Shown piece after piece: positions 54,989 to 64,000 of a stretch of 64,000 nucleotides of DNA (positions within the stretch are counted from its first letter, which is position 1; the number at the start of each line of letters is the position of its first letter). The stretch comes from Silene conica (Eukaryota; Streptophyta; Magnoliopsida; Caryophyllales; Caryophyllaceae). The notes under the pieces were generated by a model. The model saw nothing but the letters and a program-made list of their open reading frames with translations. It was not told the origin of the DNA and did no database searches. The position numbers and the translations under genes are program-made. Location of the stretch: NCBI GenBank assembly GCA_029255685.2, contig CM055315.2:30571501-30635500 (forward strand), read 5' to 3'.

Positions 54989-57961
54989 TTATAAACAAGG
55001 TTCCTCAACACTTCGAGAAAAACCATTCTGTTTAATCACATGATCAAAACGATGATTCCAACTCCTTGATGCTTGCTTAAGACCATAAATGGATCTCTTA
55101 AGCTTGCATACTTTGTTAGGATTTTTAGGATCAACAAAACCTTCAGGTTGTGTCATGTACACTTCCTCTTCCAGAAACCCATTCAGGAAAGCGGTCTTGA
55201 CATCCATTTGCCATATCTCATAATCATGAAATACAACAATCGCTAACATTATCCGAACAGATCTCAGCACAACAACTGGTGCAAAGGTCTTGTCATAGTG
55301 TAAACCATGAACCTGAGTGAACCCTTTCGCCACCAGTCTAGCTTTGTAGACATCTTTATGTCCATCCATGCCGATTTTAATCTTAAAAATCCACTTACAC
55401 TGAAGAGGTCGGACATCTTTAGGTAATTCAACCAGATCCCATACCTGATTGTCATACATGGAATCCATCTCGGATTGCATGGCTTCAAGCCATAACTTAG
55501 AGTCAGAACTAACAATAGCTGCTTTGTAGGTTTTAGGTTCGTCACTTTCTAAAAGTAATACCTCATAGTCACCATCTTCCTCAATGATACCAAGGTATCT
55601 ATCAGGTTGGTGACTTACCCTTCCTGACCTCCTAGGTTCAGAAGGAATAATAACCGAATCTGACGAAGAAGGGACATTTTCCTGTACAATCACCTCAGTT
55701 TGTGGCTCTTGAACTTCATCAAGTTCAAATTTTCTCCCACTCTGTCTCCTAGAAATAAACTCTTTTTCTGGAAAGACAGCCTCACGAGCCACAAACACTT
55801 TGTTCTCGTGACTATTGTAGAAGTAATAACCTCGGGTTTCCTTAGGGTAACCTACAAAAGTACATTTATCAGAACGAGGTGCAAGCTTATCGTCACACTT
55901 GTTTCTGACATAAGCGTCAGAACCCCATACTTTCAAGTATTGTAGATTAGGGACCCTCCCTTTCCATATCTCATATGGTGTTTTGTCGGTAGCTTTAGTG
56001 GGACTCCTGTTCAAAGAACATATTGCAGATAAGATAGCAAATCCCCAGAATGACTTAGGTAATTCTGTTTGACTCATCATTAATCGAACCATATCTAATA
56101 AAGTTCGATTCCTCCTCTCAGCCACCCCATTCAATTGTGGTGTGCCGGGAGGAGTTAACTGATATACAATACCACAGTTTTTAAGGTGATCTCTAAAGTC
56201 TTTGCTTAAATATTCACCACCACGATCTGATCGTAATGTTTTAATCTTCTTATTTAATTGGTTTTCTACTTCATTCTGAAACTCCTTGAACTTATCAAAA
56301 GCTTCACTTTTATACTTTATTAAGTAGATATACCCATATCTACTCATGTCATCGGTAAAAGTAATGAAATAGTCATAATTACCTCTAGCAGTGACTGTCA
56401 TTGGACCACATACATCGGTATGTATTAAACCCAATAAATCACTAGCTCGAGATCCTCTTCCTTGAAAAGGTGAACGAGTCATCTTGCCAAGTAGACAAGA
56501 TTCACATGTACCAAATGATTCGAAATCAAAAGGTTTAATAACACCAGTCGACACTAGTCTTTTAATGCGTTTCTCGTTGATATGTCCTAATCGACAATGC
56601 CATAAATAAGATAGATCGGTATCACCGGTTTTGAGTCTTTTATTATCCAAATGATAAACATCGTTGCAAGTGTCTAGAATATATATACCATTAATAGAAA
56701 TAGCTTGACTATATACAATCCCATTAAGGGAAAAAGTACAACACTTGTCCTTAATTACAAAACGAAACCCTTCCGTGTCTAATACAGATACTGATATTAT
56801 ATTCCTAGACAACGTTGGCACAAAATAACAATTATTTAGATACAACTGCAAACCCGACGCTAAACTAAGTACATAGGTTCCAACAGATACGACGACTACT
56901 TTAGATCCGTTTCCCATCCGTAGATCCACGTCACCCTTGTTTAGCTTCCTTACGCTTTTTAGGCCCTGTAAATGATTACACAGGTGAGAACCACAGCCAG
57001 TATCTAATACCCAAGTTGTAGTAGTAGCGTAATTTATGTCTATCATAAAAGATTTGATTGAGAATTTACATGTTGGCTTCATAATACCAGCTTTGATGTC
57101 ATCCAGATATTTGGGGCAATTACGCTTCCAATGTCCCTTGATATTACAATAATTACAAGTATCATTGAGATGATTTCCCTTCTTAGATTTTGGTTTGGAA
57201 GGGCCATTCGCAATAGCCTTTCCTTTACCTTCAACCTGCACGGGTTTCTTACCACCACTCCTTTTAAACTTCTTCTTCCCCTTTACATTAATAGCTAGGA
57301 CATCTTTCCTAGTGTTCCCACTTAACCCCATGTCTTTCTCTGCTTGCACAAGCAAAGAATGGAGTTCATGTAGACTTTTCTTCATGTTGGCCATATTATA
57401 ATTTACTCGAAATTGTGTGAATCCTTTGACCATAGAGAGGGAGTGAAGCACTCGGTCCACAATAAGCTCTTCGGGGATCTTGCATCCCAGCCCTTCTAGA
57501 GTTTCCACATACTCAATCATTTTGAGTATATGGGCACTAACAGATTGCCCTTCCTTAAGATTAGCCTCAAAGAAGCGAACAGCAGCATCATATTGAAGTA
57601 TCCTCGGGGCTTGAGAAAACATGGTAGAGAGCCTCGAGTATACCTCATATGCATCTTTGAAGCGGACACATTGCCTTTGTAGGGACGCTTCCATCGCAAA
57701 TATTAAAACGTTTTTAATGGCGGCGGATTGTCTTTGATAATCATTATATGCGTCCCTTACATCAGGAGTAGCCCTAGTACTTGGTAGAGGGGGAGAAGGA
57801 TCGACAAGGTAGCGTAATTTACCATCACCTGCAGCAGCTAATCGAAGTTTTTCTTCCCAATCTTTAAAATTACTACCATTAGCATTTAAAACATATTTGT
57901 CCATGAACTGGCGGAGCCATGATTCTTTAGAAATCGTAGCGGTTTGACTAGAAGAAGCCAT
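54989..57961 (-). CDS. Copia gag-protease-integrase-RT polyprotein, N-terminal 990 aa
   Basis: Full-length start (MASSSQTATISKESW) 432 bp downstream of the 5' LTR on the minus strand. Gag with FKDWEEKLRLA and a retrotransposon gag domain at about 30-210; zinc knuckle C269-C272-H277-C282; protease around D320 (VLDTGCGSH in place of DSGAS type); integrase zinc site H455/H460/C486/C489; catalytic D516, D579 and E615 (spacing DD35E); chromatin-side linker; RT from about 822 (WLEAMQSEMDSM) through QMDVKTAFLNG and SIYGLKQASRSWN. It stops at codon 991, before the YVDD motif, where the local sequence looks like paired one-base indels creating TAA. Otherwise intact, as fits a young insertion. Confidence 0.88.
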   Translation of the reverse strand: MASSSQTATISKESWLRQFMDKYVLNANGSNFKDWEEKLRLAAAGDGKLRYLVDPSPPLPSTRATPDVRDAYNDYQRQSAAIKNVLIFAMEASLQRQCVRFKDAYEVYSRLSTMFSQAPRILQYDAAVRFFEANLKEGQSVSAHILKMIEYVETLEGLGCKIPEELIVDRVLHSLSMVKGFTQFRVNYNMANMKKSLHELHSLLVQAEKDMGLSGNTRKDVLAINVKGKKKFKRSGGKKPVQVEGKGKAIANGPSKPKSKKGNHLNDTCNYCNIKGHWKRNCPKYLDDIKAGIMKPTCKFSIKSFMIDINYATTTTWVLDTGCGSHLCNHLQGLKSVRKLNKGDVDLRMGNGSKVVVVSVGTYVLSLASGLQLYLNNCYFVPTLSRNIISVSVLDTEGFRFVIKDKCCTFSLNGIVYSQAISINGIYILDTCNDVYHLDNKRLKTGDTDLSYLWHCRLGHINEKRIKRLVSTGVIKPFDFESFGTCESCLLGKMTRSPFQGRGSRASDLLGLIHTDVCGPMTVTARGNYDYFITFTDDMSRYGYIYLIKYKSEAFDKFKEFQNEVENQLNKKIKTLRSDRGGEYLSKDFRDHLKNCGIVYQLTPPGTPQLNGVAERRNRTLLDMVRLMMSQTELPKSFWGFAILSAICSLNRSPTKATDKTPYEIWKGRVPNLQYLKVWGSDAYVRNKCDDKLAPRSDKCTFVGYPKETRGYYFYNSHENKVFVAREAVFPEKEFISRRQSGRKFELDEVQEPQTEVIVQENVPSSSDSVIIPSEPRRSGRVSHQPDRYLGIIEEDGDYEVLLLESDEPKTYKAAIVSSDSKLWLEAMQSEMDSMYDNQVWDLVELPKDVRPLQCKWIFKIKIGMDGHKDVYKARLVAKGFTQVHGLHYDKTFAPVVVLRSVRIMLAIVVFHDYEIWQMDVKTAFLNGFLEEEVYMTQPEGFVDPKNPNKVCKLKRSIYGLKQASRSWNHRFDHVIKQNGFSRSVEEPCL

Positions 57962-58392
57962 TGTGATTTACTACAAAACGAGAATGGAAAGAAAATCAAC
58001 ATTTATCATAAAATACTTGTAAAACAATTTTAACAAGTTAGCATTTATATAATGATCTCCCACTGAATTATATAAACAATTCCAAGACCCATCTTTATAA
58101 TATAAACACGGGCACGGTGAGGCCGTTTCATCCCATATTTATATAAATTTGGTGAGTCAACATTTTGACTGATTCTACTGAATAGAACTCTTGGTTGATG
58201 AATTTTCTTAAAATTTATCATTTTAGCCCCGGAATCAACTATGGGCACGGTGAGGCCGATTCATCCCACATTAATCCCGTTGAGTCCAACCAATTTTCAC
58301 GTGTGATAACTTTTATTACCCTACTTACCCAACGTAAAAAGAGAGTACCCCGGTGAGCCGAGCCTACCTCTAATGAAGAAGGGATTCATAGG
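57962..58392 (-). other. Copia leader with a duplicated 30-bp segment
   Basis: Untranslated leader between the 5' LTR and the polyprotein start. GGGCACGGTGAGGCCG followed by TTCATCCCA occurs twice in the same orientation, near 58110-58138 and 58241-58270, about 130 bases apart. A primer-binding site matching initiator Met tRNA was not recognised next to the LTR. Confidence 0.6.
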
Positions 58393-59481
58393 TGTTAATA
58401 CTTGGTAAGGCTTACATTGTATAAGCAAGATAAAGGGCACAACACAAGGACTCCTTCCTTATTGTTGTTCTTGAGCTATGGAATAAGAAAGATCCTCCAA
58501 GACTACTAACCACCAAATAGATGGTCTCCTAAGGATACACCCAAGATTATCCCAAAACCTACTAAGTTACTAACTAGGTAAATTTAGTAGTAAACCTTGT
58601 ATTATGTGATAATATTATTACACTAATAACATTATGATATATTTTTTATTATGAGGATTTTTCTCTCTTAAAAATTAAGAGGATTTATGTGTATAATGAG
58701 GGGTATATATAGGGGTTTGAAATGTAAACAATTCATGAGAACATGCCATGTGTTTACACCACCAAACTTTGACAAATATGCTTAATAAGACCTTATATAA
58801 ATTATGGTTCAAATAGACCCATTTTGGTCCATTTCGATTTCCGACATTTGTCCCACAAATGCTTATAGGTCTTATATTTAATTATCTTAATTAATTACTA
58901 AATTGATCATTTAACAATTAAATAACACAAATCAACAATTAATAACCACTTAACAATTAAGTTCTTATTAGACTATTTTATCAGTATAAAATATAACTTA
59001 TGAACCCTTATTAGCTAATTTTACAATCTCTTGTAAGTTTAAATAGCTATTTATCTTCGCCTCAAATATATATACACATGTCGTAGAAATTTATATAATT
59101 AACTATTAATTATAAAATCTCATTTATATTTATTAATTAATTATCAAATAATTAAATAATAAATCCCCTTGGCCCAAGTTCGTAACTTGTCATCAAATAT
59201 ATATTCACATGACTTATTTAAAAGTTCTGTAATACAAGGATTTAATTTAATTGTATCAAATACAAATAATTAGTTTTTCCATTTGGGCATCATCCTATAG
59301 GTGTGACCTAAAGGGATCAGCTGGTCACCGCCGTCACACGACAGTAATGTCAAACTCTAGTCAGCCAATCATTACCGATTAACGTTGACCAGCTGACATA
59401 TATGTAAAATAAATCCTTGACATATTCCTTGTACGAGATTTATTATGTAGACGCACTATTGTGGAGGACACTACTCCAACA
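58393..59481 (-). mobile_element. 5' LTR of the copia element
   Basis: 1089 bp. On the element's strand it starts TGTTGGAGTAGTGTCC at 59481 and ends near GTATTAACA at 58393. It matches the 3' LTR except for scattered substitutions, and lacks about 120 bp at its inner end. GATATATTTTTTATTATG-type AT-rich sequence and a TATATATAGGGG word (about 58705-58715) are in both copies. Confidence 0.85.
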
Positions 59482-60113
59482 ATCGTTATACTAGTGGGCA
59501 GGTTGAGGTCTCCAATAGGGAACTTAAGGAGATTCTAGCCAAGGTTGTATCCAAATCACGGAAGGACTGGAGTCTTAAACTTGATGACACATTGTGGGCT
59601 TATAGGACTGCCTTTAAGACACATATTGGTGCTTCACCATATCGAGTAGTGTATGATAAGTCTTGTCATTTACCTGTAGAACTTGAGCATAAGGCTTGGT
59701 AAGCAATTCGCCAATTGAATTATGATGCTAACCTGTGTGGCGAGAAGCGTCTTTTGCAGCTAGATGAGCTAGAGGAATTCCATCTGAATGCCTATGATAG
59801 CTCCCGTATTTATAAGGAGAAGACTAAGCGTTGGCACGACAAAATGATCATACCTCGCGAGTTCGTTGTTGGGCAAAAAGGTGTTACTGTTTAATGCCCG
59901 TTTGCGATTGTTTCCTGGCAATCTGAAATCCAGGTGGAGCGGCCTTTACACAGTGATCGGAGTTACCGAGTTCGGATCTGTTGAGTTATAGGACAACGAG
60001 GGGAATCGGTTCAAAGTCAATGGCCATCACGTGAAGCATTACTATGGAACCAGAGATGTCGTGGGTCAAGTCGAAGAAATTTTCTTCGACGAGTTTGAAG
60101 AAGCCATAGATTG
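59482..60113 (+). pseudogene. Athila-like integrase, C-terminal half
   Basis: Continues the integrase cut at 51986: [40 protein letters not shown] and [10 protein letters not shown], then after a stop (TAA 59700-59702) AIRQLNYDANLCGEKRLLQL, YKEKTKRWHDKMI and REFVVGQKG. Further stops break the last part. Catalytic-core and C-terminal order matches intact Athila integrases. Confidence 0.8.
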
Positions 60114-60330
60114 AGGACTTGAGGTCGTGCGGGACCTAATAAACTTGCGCTTACCGGGAGGCAACCCGACGTGTTTTCCTATTTTCGGCTCAGACATTTT
60201 CTTTCGCATGTTTTCTGTACTTTTAAGACTCTTTAAACTCTATTTTTGCGTGTTTTCTCAATGACAGTTCCCTTTTATCGTTTGCTAATGCGATTGGTGC
60301 AGCATAAGGATCAAACGAGCATGTTTACCA

Positions 60331-60575
60331 ATCGATCGAGTGGATTGGCGATGGAAATCACTTGATCGAAGGCGAATTCCATCGATCGAATATCCTTTTT
60401 ACTCGATCGAAGGCCGGTTGACTCGATCAACGAATTCTTGTACTCAATCGAAGACTCTTTCATTCGATCGAAGGCCTAATTCCCTCGATTGATGGTTTGG
60501 ACCTCTCGATTGCAATTTCTCGAAAATCAATCCTTTCGATCAACTGCATGGTATCTTTATTTCCCTCGATCAAAG
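60331..60575 (+). repeat. Degenerate CTCGATCGAG array in the 3' region
   Basis: ATCGATCGAG (60331), CTTGATCGAA (60361), ATCGATCGAA (60381), CTCGATCGAA (60402), CTCGATCAAC (60422), TTCGATCGAA (60463), CTCGATTGAT (60484) and further one- or two-mismatch copies to about 60575. Spacing is about 18-25 bases, more regular than in the LTR, but copies are more eroded. Confidence 0.75.
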
Positions 60576-61248
60576 ACCTCTGTAAACCTCCCATGTTCTG
60601 GTTCGGTTTGGGGAGGTCTATGGTGCACCACTTTGTAAGTATCCCGACTCATGCTGAACGAATAGACTTAACCTGACATTTCGGCAACCTACTTACAAAT
60701 TCTAAGAAATAGAGCCATTATAAACTGGTGACATCCATGACCGGTTTCATGTAGGATTGTGAGTAGTACTCCCTTCATTTCATCGCATTGCATGTATATG
60801 ACATCTGATTTCTTATTGCCTGCACGTATGGTTTGTGGTCGGTGTCACATGTTTGGAGAATGCTTGAAATTTCCCTATTTCTAATTTTACCAATATAAAC
60901 TTCACATCTAGCCAAAAACTGCCAGTTGACCCATAAACTACACCCAAATCTAAGCCTACCTTGTGTCGAGCTGGTTTAGTGTCAGTTTTTTGGTATTTGC
61001 TTATTATATCAGTTTTGGTCTACGCTTTCATTTTGGGGTTGGACTTGAAAGAAGTTGGGAAATTGAATCGGATTTGTTTTATGAAAATATTAGCTCAACT
61101 TGTTGTTTTAAAAAAAACAGATCGGAAAAATGGAAAAATGAAAAGAAGAAAAAGAGAAACGATCTGTATTCACGCACTTCATGTATATATCTTGGGAATT
61201 AATAAGTGTTAATGAGCTAACGAGTCTTGTTCCGATTCGGATATGTTG

Positions 61249-61476
61249 TGTAACAACCCGACCCACCACGGTCGTAACACACTCCCAATAAGATGGGAAG
61301 TATGCCTTTGGGCCCATTATTTGTCCTCACTTAAGCTCAAAAGCACAAGACCTTATTACTAGATGGTGGGTTGGATCCATTATAAACATATCACTAGCCT
61401 CATATTTTACCAATGTGGGATACCTTTCCACACATCTCAATTTCATCTCAACCTCATAATCGCATGGGGTGTTACA
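61249..61476 (+). mobile_element. 228-bp solo LTR, TRIM-like
   Basis: TGTAACAACCCGACC at the start and GGGGTGTTACA at the end, flanked by TGTTG (61244-61248) and TGTTC (61477-61481). A TATA-like TTATAAACATAT is near 61380, followed by ACCAATGTGGGATACC, a sequence style common in short plant TRIM LTRs. No internal region remains. Inserted in the Athila-like 3' region. Confidence 0.65.
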
Positions 61477-61756
61477 TGTTCGATTCAGTGAGTCATCGTG
61501 CTTTGTTATGAGAAAGAAGATGGATGTTGTTATTTGGTGTAGATTAGGTGGCCAACTTCATGCTTTACCTCCGCTTTCCCATACCTGTTTTGCCTCTTCT
61601 TACCCATTTCCTCACTTCTCCAAACTTTTGCAAGTATTCGACATGTGGTAGTCCTTGAATGATTGGAATGCGTGTCTACGACAGTTATAATCTTTTGTCA
61701 TGTTAGTTAGCGATGCATGTTTATGTTGGTCGTAGTCTAGGTGAGTGTGTATTTCT

Positions 61757-61801
61757 CTCTCTCTCTCTCTCTGTCTTTGTCTCTCTCTCTCTCTCTCTCT
61801 C
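61757..61801. repeat. (CT)n microsatellite
   Basis: About 20 CT dinucleotides interrupted once by GTCTTTGT. Confidence 0.9.
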
Positions 61802-62064
61802 CTTGCACATTTCATACTCACCCTTTGCTATGAGAGAAGAGTGACCCGTGAGAGTCCGATCTTGATGGTCTAGCATGGTCGCCATTCAGCTATTTCTGAA
61901 AACATCTTCGTAACTCGTTTGCTTTTGACAATTTCGCTAAGTTATGACTGTTGTATTAAATTGGTTCGAGTGGACATTTGTAGCGGATTTGAGCTTAATT
62001 CTGTCCTTTAGTTGGTTATACCCTTTTTGCTTGAAGACAAGCAAAGGTTTGGTTTGGGGAAGTT

Positions 62065-62472
62065 TGATGCGTGCATTTTACATAGACCTTTTAGGCCCTT
62101 TTAGCACACATTTGCATGTTTATTTCATAGTGTTCGACTACAACTGTCCCCCGAATAGTCTACTTTGGTTTGTTTTGTAATTATTTGCATATACAAGCCA
62201 AATAGGCGAAACGCAGCCAACTTTTGGACCATTTGAGCATATAAAAGAGAGTTGGAGCAGATCACGTCATCTCGGGATGCACGAAACCAACTTAAGGGAA
62301 AGGAAGGATGAAATTGGGTTGTCAAAGGAAAGGAAGCAATCGGTCGAGGGAATCACCCACTCGATCGAGTGTTTTGTTAAGGAGATTTCTTTGATCGAGG
62401 GAACGAATCACTCAATCGAACATTTGCTGAAAACTTCCTCGATCGAGCACCATATTGTTCTCGATCGAGCCA
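62065..62472 (+). mobile_element. 3' LTR of the Athila-like element, truncated by insertion
   Basis: Starts TGATGCGTGCATTTTAC immediately after the polypurine tract. It aligns with 46938-47310 of the 5' LTR, including CTCGATCGAG copies at 62360-62369, 62438-62447 and 62460-62469. It stops at 62472, three bases after the last palindrome, where TGACACGCGG of an opposite-strand LTR begins. The first ~30 bases supply the LTR start missing from the 5' copy. Confidence 0.8.
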
Positions 62473-63922
62473 TGACACGCGGTCGTGTACACGGTCAAAG
62501 ATAAACCTAGATAAAACTAACGGAAGCTAGTGGTAGTAGGGTTGAATCCCACAGGGAGGCGGAGTTTTAATCTAAGGTCAGTTCATTGGTCACAAATTTT
62601 GGGGGTTTGTTGTTGTTTGATTAATTAACTACTTCAAAACAAGAAATAAAAAGACAAGAAAGATTATAAAACTGAGTTTGAACGATAAAAAGGGGAATAT
62701 GTCAGCAATCGGGTTACCGCGGTAATTCATGCAATAAGAAAATACTAGGTCAGTCAAATCTTTAATAAGGTGGGTAGTGATTATCTCCTTTCGGTCTCAA
62801 ATCGCCATAGACTCCCCTACCAATCTTTCGATCCAGGAAGGTTATACCGATTGTCCTAAGCGAGCCTACTCTACCAATCTTTCGATCCAGGCGGAGTTTT
62901 ACTAGTTAAACCGGTCTCATGCGTGCACTCAATTAACTGGTTTTCTAATTAAATTGCTTATAAAAAAACTCGTCGCATAAGCGACTAACATGTGAATCCT
63001 ACGACATTAATACCGCAATTTCCCTTATCCTAACATATTAAGGGAAGTACCTACGCATAGTTTCAGGATCTAAACTAACCATAGAATTATAAAGCAAAGA
63101 CGGCATAATAATGATTAACACAAACTAATAACAAGAATATAAATAAACTAGAAAGTAAACAAAGATTAAGGGAGAAGAAAAGTTACAATAATATGGAAAG
63201 TGGCAGAGAAAGATGAACAAAGGTAGATCCGGAAAAGTTACTGTGAACCAAAAGCTTAAGTAAACCCTAAAACTGCTTACTGTGTTTCTGAATGAATTGA
63301 AAGATTAGTAAAATGTAAAAGGTGTATGCTTAGTGCTCTAACCTACTCCTTATATAGGGAAATTAGGTTACACACTAATTTAACCTAAAAAACAGAAATG
63401 CGGAATCCAAAATCATAAGTGAGTTGCTCGATCGAGTAACTGGTTTACTCGATCGAGTTGTTCTGCCTCAAAAGTTCTCGTTCGAAGACTTCATTCCTTC
63501 GATGCCACTGCCTGCAAATATGCTCCCCTCGATCAAGTATTTGACCACTCGATCGAGGCTTCCCTCTACAAAATGACCTCGATCGATCTCTAATGTTCAC
63601 TCGATCGAAGGTTTATCAGCTGTAGTTGCTCGTTGCTGTCCCAGTTGTTCATGTCCTTGGTTTTTCTTCTAATTTTGACTCTTTTCCTTCGACATTTGCC
63701 CTTCCAAGGTCGTAAGCTTTCCTTGTTCAAGTTCCATCTTCTAAAAGTAGCTCACTTGTGACAGATTGGCGTGGTTTTTGCGGCTTTTGCGAACTTTCCT
63801 GCAAAATAACAAGAAAGACACAAATAAGTGAATTCGGGGAAAAACAGTGCATAAAACATGCGTAAATGCCTAGAAATGTGTGCCGTAAGATGCTCAAAAG
63901 TGTATTTAATATGCACGCATCA
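62473..63922 (-). mobile_element. Complete LTR (1450 bp) of a second Athila-like element, opposite strand
   Basis: On the minus strand it starts TGATGCGTGCATATTAAA at 63922 and ends GACCGCGTGTCA at 62473. Order: TTATTTTGCAGG acceptor-like word (about 63799-63808), CTCGATCGAG copies at 63600-63609, 63578-63587, 63548-63557, 63448-63457 and 63427-63436 (first two one mismatch), CCCTATATAAGG TATA box (63350-63360), then GTGGGATTCAACCCTACTACC in the U5-like part. Its polypurine tract and internal region follow at 63923, so it is the 3' LTR of an element extending past the window. Confidence 0.75.
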
Positions 63923-64000
63923 AACTTCCCCAAACCAAACCTTTGCTTGTCCTCAGGTAAACTAATGCAACTACAAGAGCTAAATGCAACTAACTAACTA
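63923..64000 (-). mobile_element. 3' end of the internal region and polypurine tract of the second Athila-like element
   Basis: On the minus strand GACAAGCAAAGGTTTGGTTT then GGGGAAGTT directly precedes the LTR, nearly identical to the tract before the plus-strand 3' LTR (62036-62064). The remainder lies outside the window. Confidence 0.75.

Larger units (their letters stand above)
51987..59481 (-). mobile_element. Young Ty1/copia retrotransposon inserted in the Athila-like integrase
   Basis: Outer ends TGTTAG (51987) and CCAACA (59481), with near-identical 5-bp flanks ATCCT (51982-51986) and ATCGT (59482-59486). The element is on the minus strand: 5' LTR 58393-59481, leader, polyprotein 57961-53960, purine tract (AAGTGGGAGAT next to 53195) and 3' LTR 51987-53194. 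By hand count the alignable ~1075 bp of the two LTRs differ at about 13 positions (about 1.2%), so insertion is recent. Lineage within copia not assigned. Confidence 0.88.
60114..62064 (+). mobile_element. 3' non-coding region of the Athila-like element
   Basis: Starts after pol with GACTTGAGGTCGTGCGG and GGGAGGCAACCCGACG, words common after pol in Athila elements. It contains the degenerate CTCGATCGAG array (60331-60575), a 228-bp solo LTR (61249-61476), a CT microsatellite (about 61757-61801) and ends in the purine-rich tract GGTTTGGTTTGGGGAAGTT next to the 3' LTR. No env-like reading frame; the frames at 60961-61212 show no recognised domain. Confidence 0.65.
46938..62472 (+). mobile_element. 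Athila-like Ty3/gypsy retrotransposon, decayed and interrupted
   Basis: Order on the plus strand: 5' LTR missing its first ~30 bp (46938-48075), gag C-terminus, protease, RT, RNase H, integrase, a 2-kb 3' non-coding region, polypurine tract (TTTGGGGAAGTT, ending 62064) and the start of the 3' LTR (62065). The FMDDF reverse transcriptase signature, the DLGxS protease, the LRSG motif in gag and the GGGAGGCAACCC words after pol point to the Athila lineage. It is broken by stops, an RT deletion, loss of the PBS and gag N-terminus, a copia insertion (51987-59481), a 228-bp solo LTR (61249-61476) and truncation of the 3' LTR at 62472. No env-like frame was found. Confidence 0.8.

Noticed and set aside
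60961-61212. Possible env-like frame after pol in the Athila-like element
   Set aside because: Only 83 codons, no signal/transmembrane arrangement that could be defended, and the overlapping frame is equally open.

Overview
This is a nuclear segment of a flowering-plant genome, almost certainly a eudicot. It holds three intron-rich protein genes, all on the minus strand, in a sea of transposable elements. The three are a chloroplast gamma-tocopherol methyltransferase (VTE4, 4343-11706), a jasmonate-signalling JAZ/TIFY repressor of the JAZ3/TIFY6B type (16625-18663), and a plastid AAA+ Rubisco-activase-like protein (23194-44227). Spliced models were built by hand: 6 exons/357 aa, 6 exons/374 aa (start uncertain) and 12 exons/438 aa. 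All splice sites are GT-AG with consistent phase. The species cannot be fixed from sequence alone; Caryophyllales is only a guess.

Layout. 1-4342: AT-rich intergenic DNA with Helitron-like 3' ends and a hAT element with an 8-bp target duplication. 4343-11706: VTE4, whose 5.2-kb first intron carries a fold-back element invaded by a Tourist-like MITE that was itself invaded by another. 11707-16624: Stowaway-like MITEs, another fold-back element and a gag fragment. 16625-18663: the JAZ gene, with the conserved intron inside the Jas motif and a SINE in its first intron. 18664-23193: MITEs and a broken LINE. 23194-44227: the activase-like gene, with a 10-nt microexon and introns holding copia remnants, SINEs, Stowaway elements, a 2.2-kb solo LTR with perfect target duplication and a hAT element inside that LTR.

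44624-64000 is a retrotransposon graveyard. Three truncated LTRs of related families lie side by side. Next comes a decayed Athila-like Ty3/gypsy element (about 46938-62472). A young copia element (51987-59481) is inserted in its integrase and a 228-bp solo LTR in its 3' region. A second related element on the opposite strand cuts its 3' LTR at 62473.

The most unusual signal is a set of spaced short palindromes, mainly CTCGATCGAG. They cluster upstream of the TATA box in the Athila-like LTRs and recur between gag and pol and in the 3' non-coding region. Neighbouring LTR families have the same architecture but a different palindrome (ACTCGGCCGAGT, GTCGATCGAC, or GCCGGT/ACCGGC). They look like interchangeable signature modules of unknown function.

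The three host genes share no operon-like logic. Two encode predicted plastid proteins (vitamin E synthesis; an activase-like AAA+ protein) and one a nuclear jasmonate repressor.
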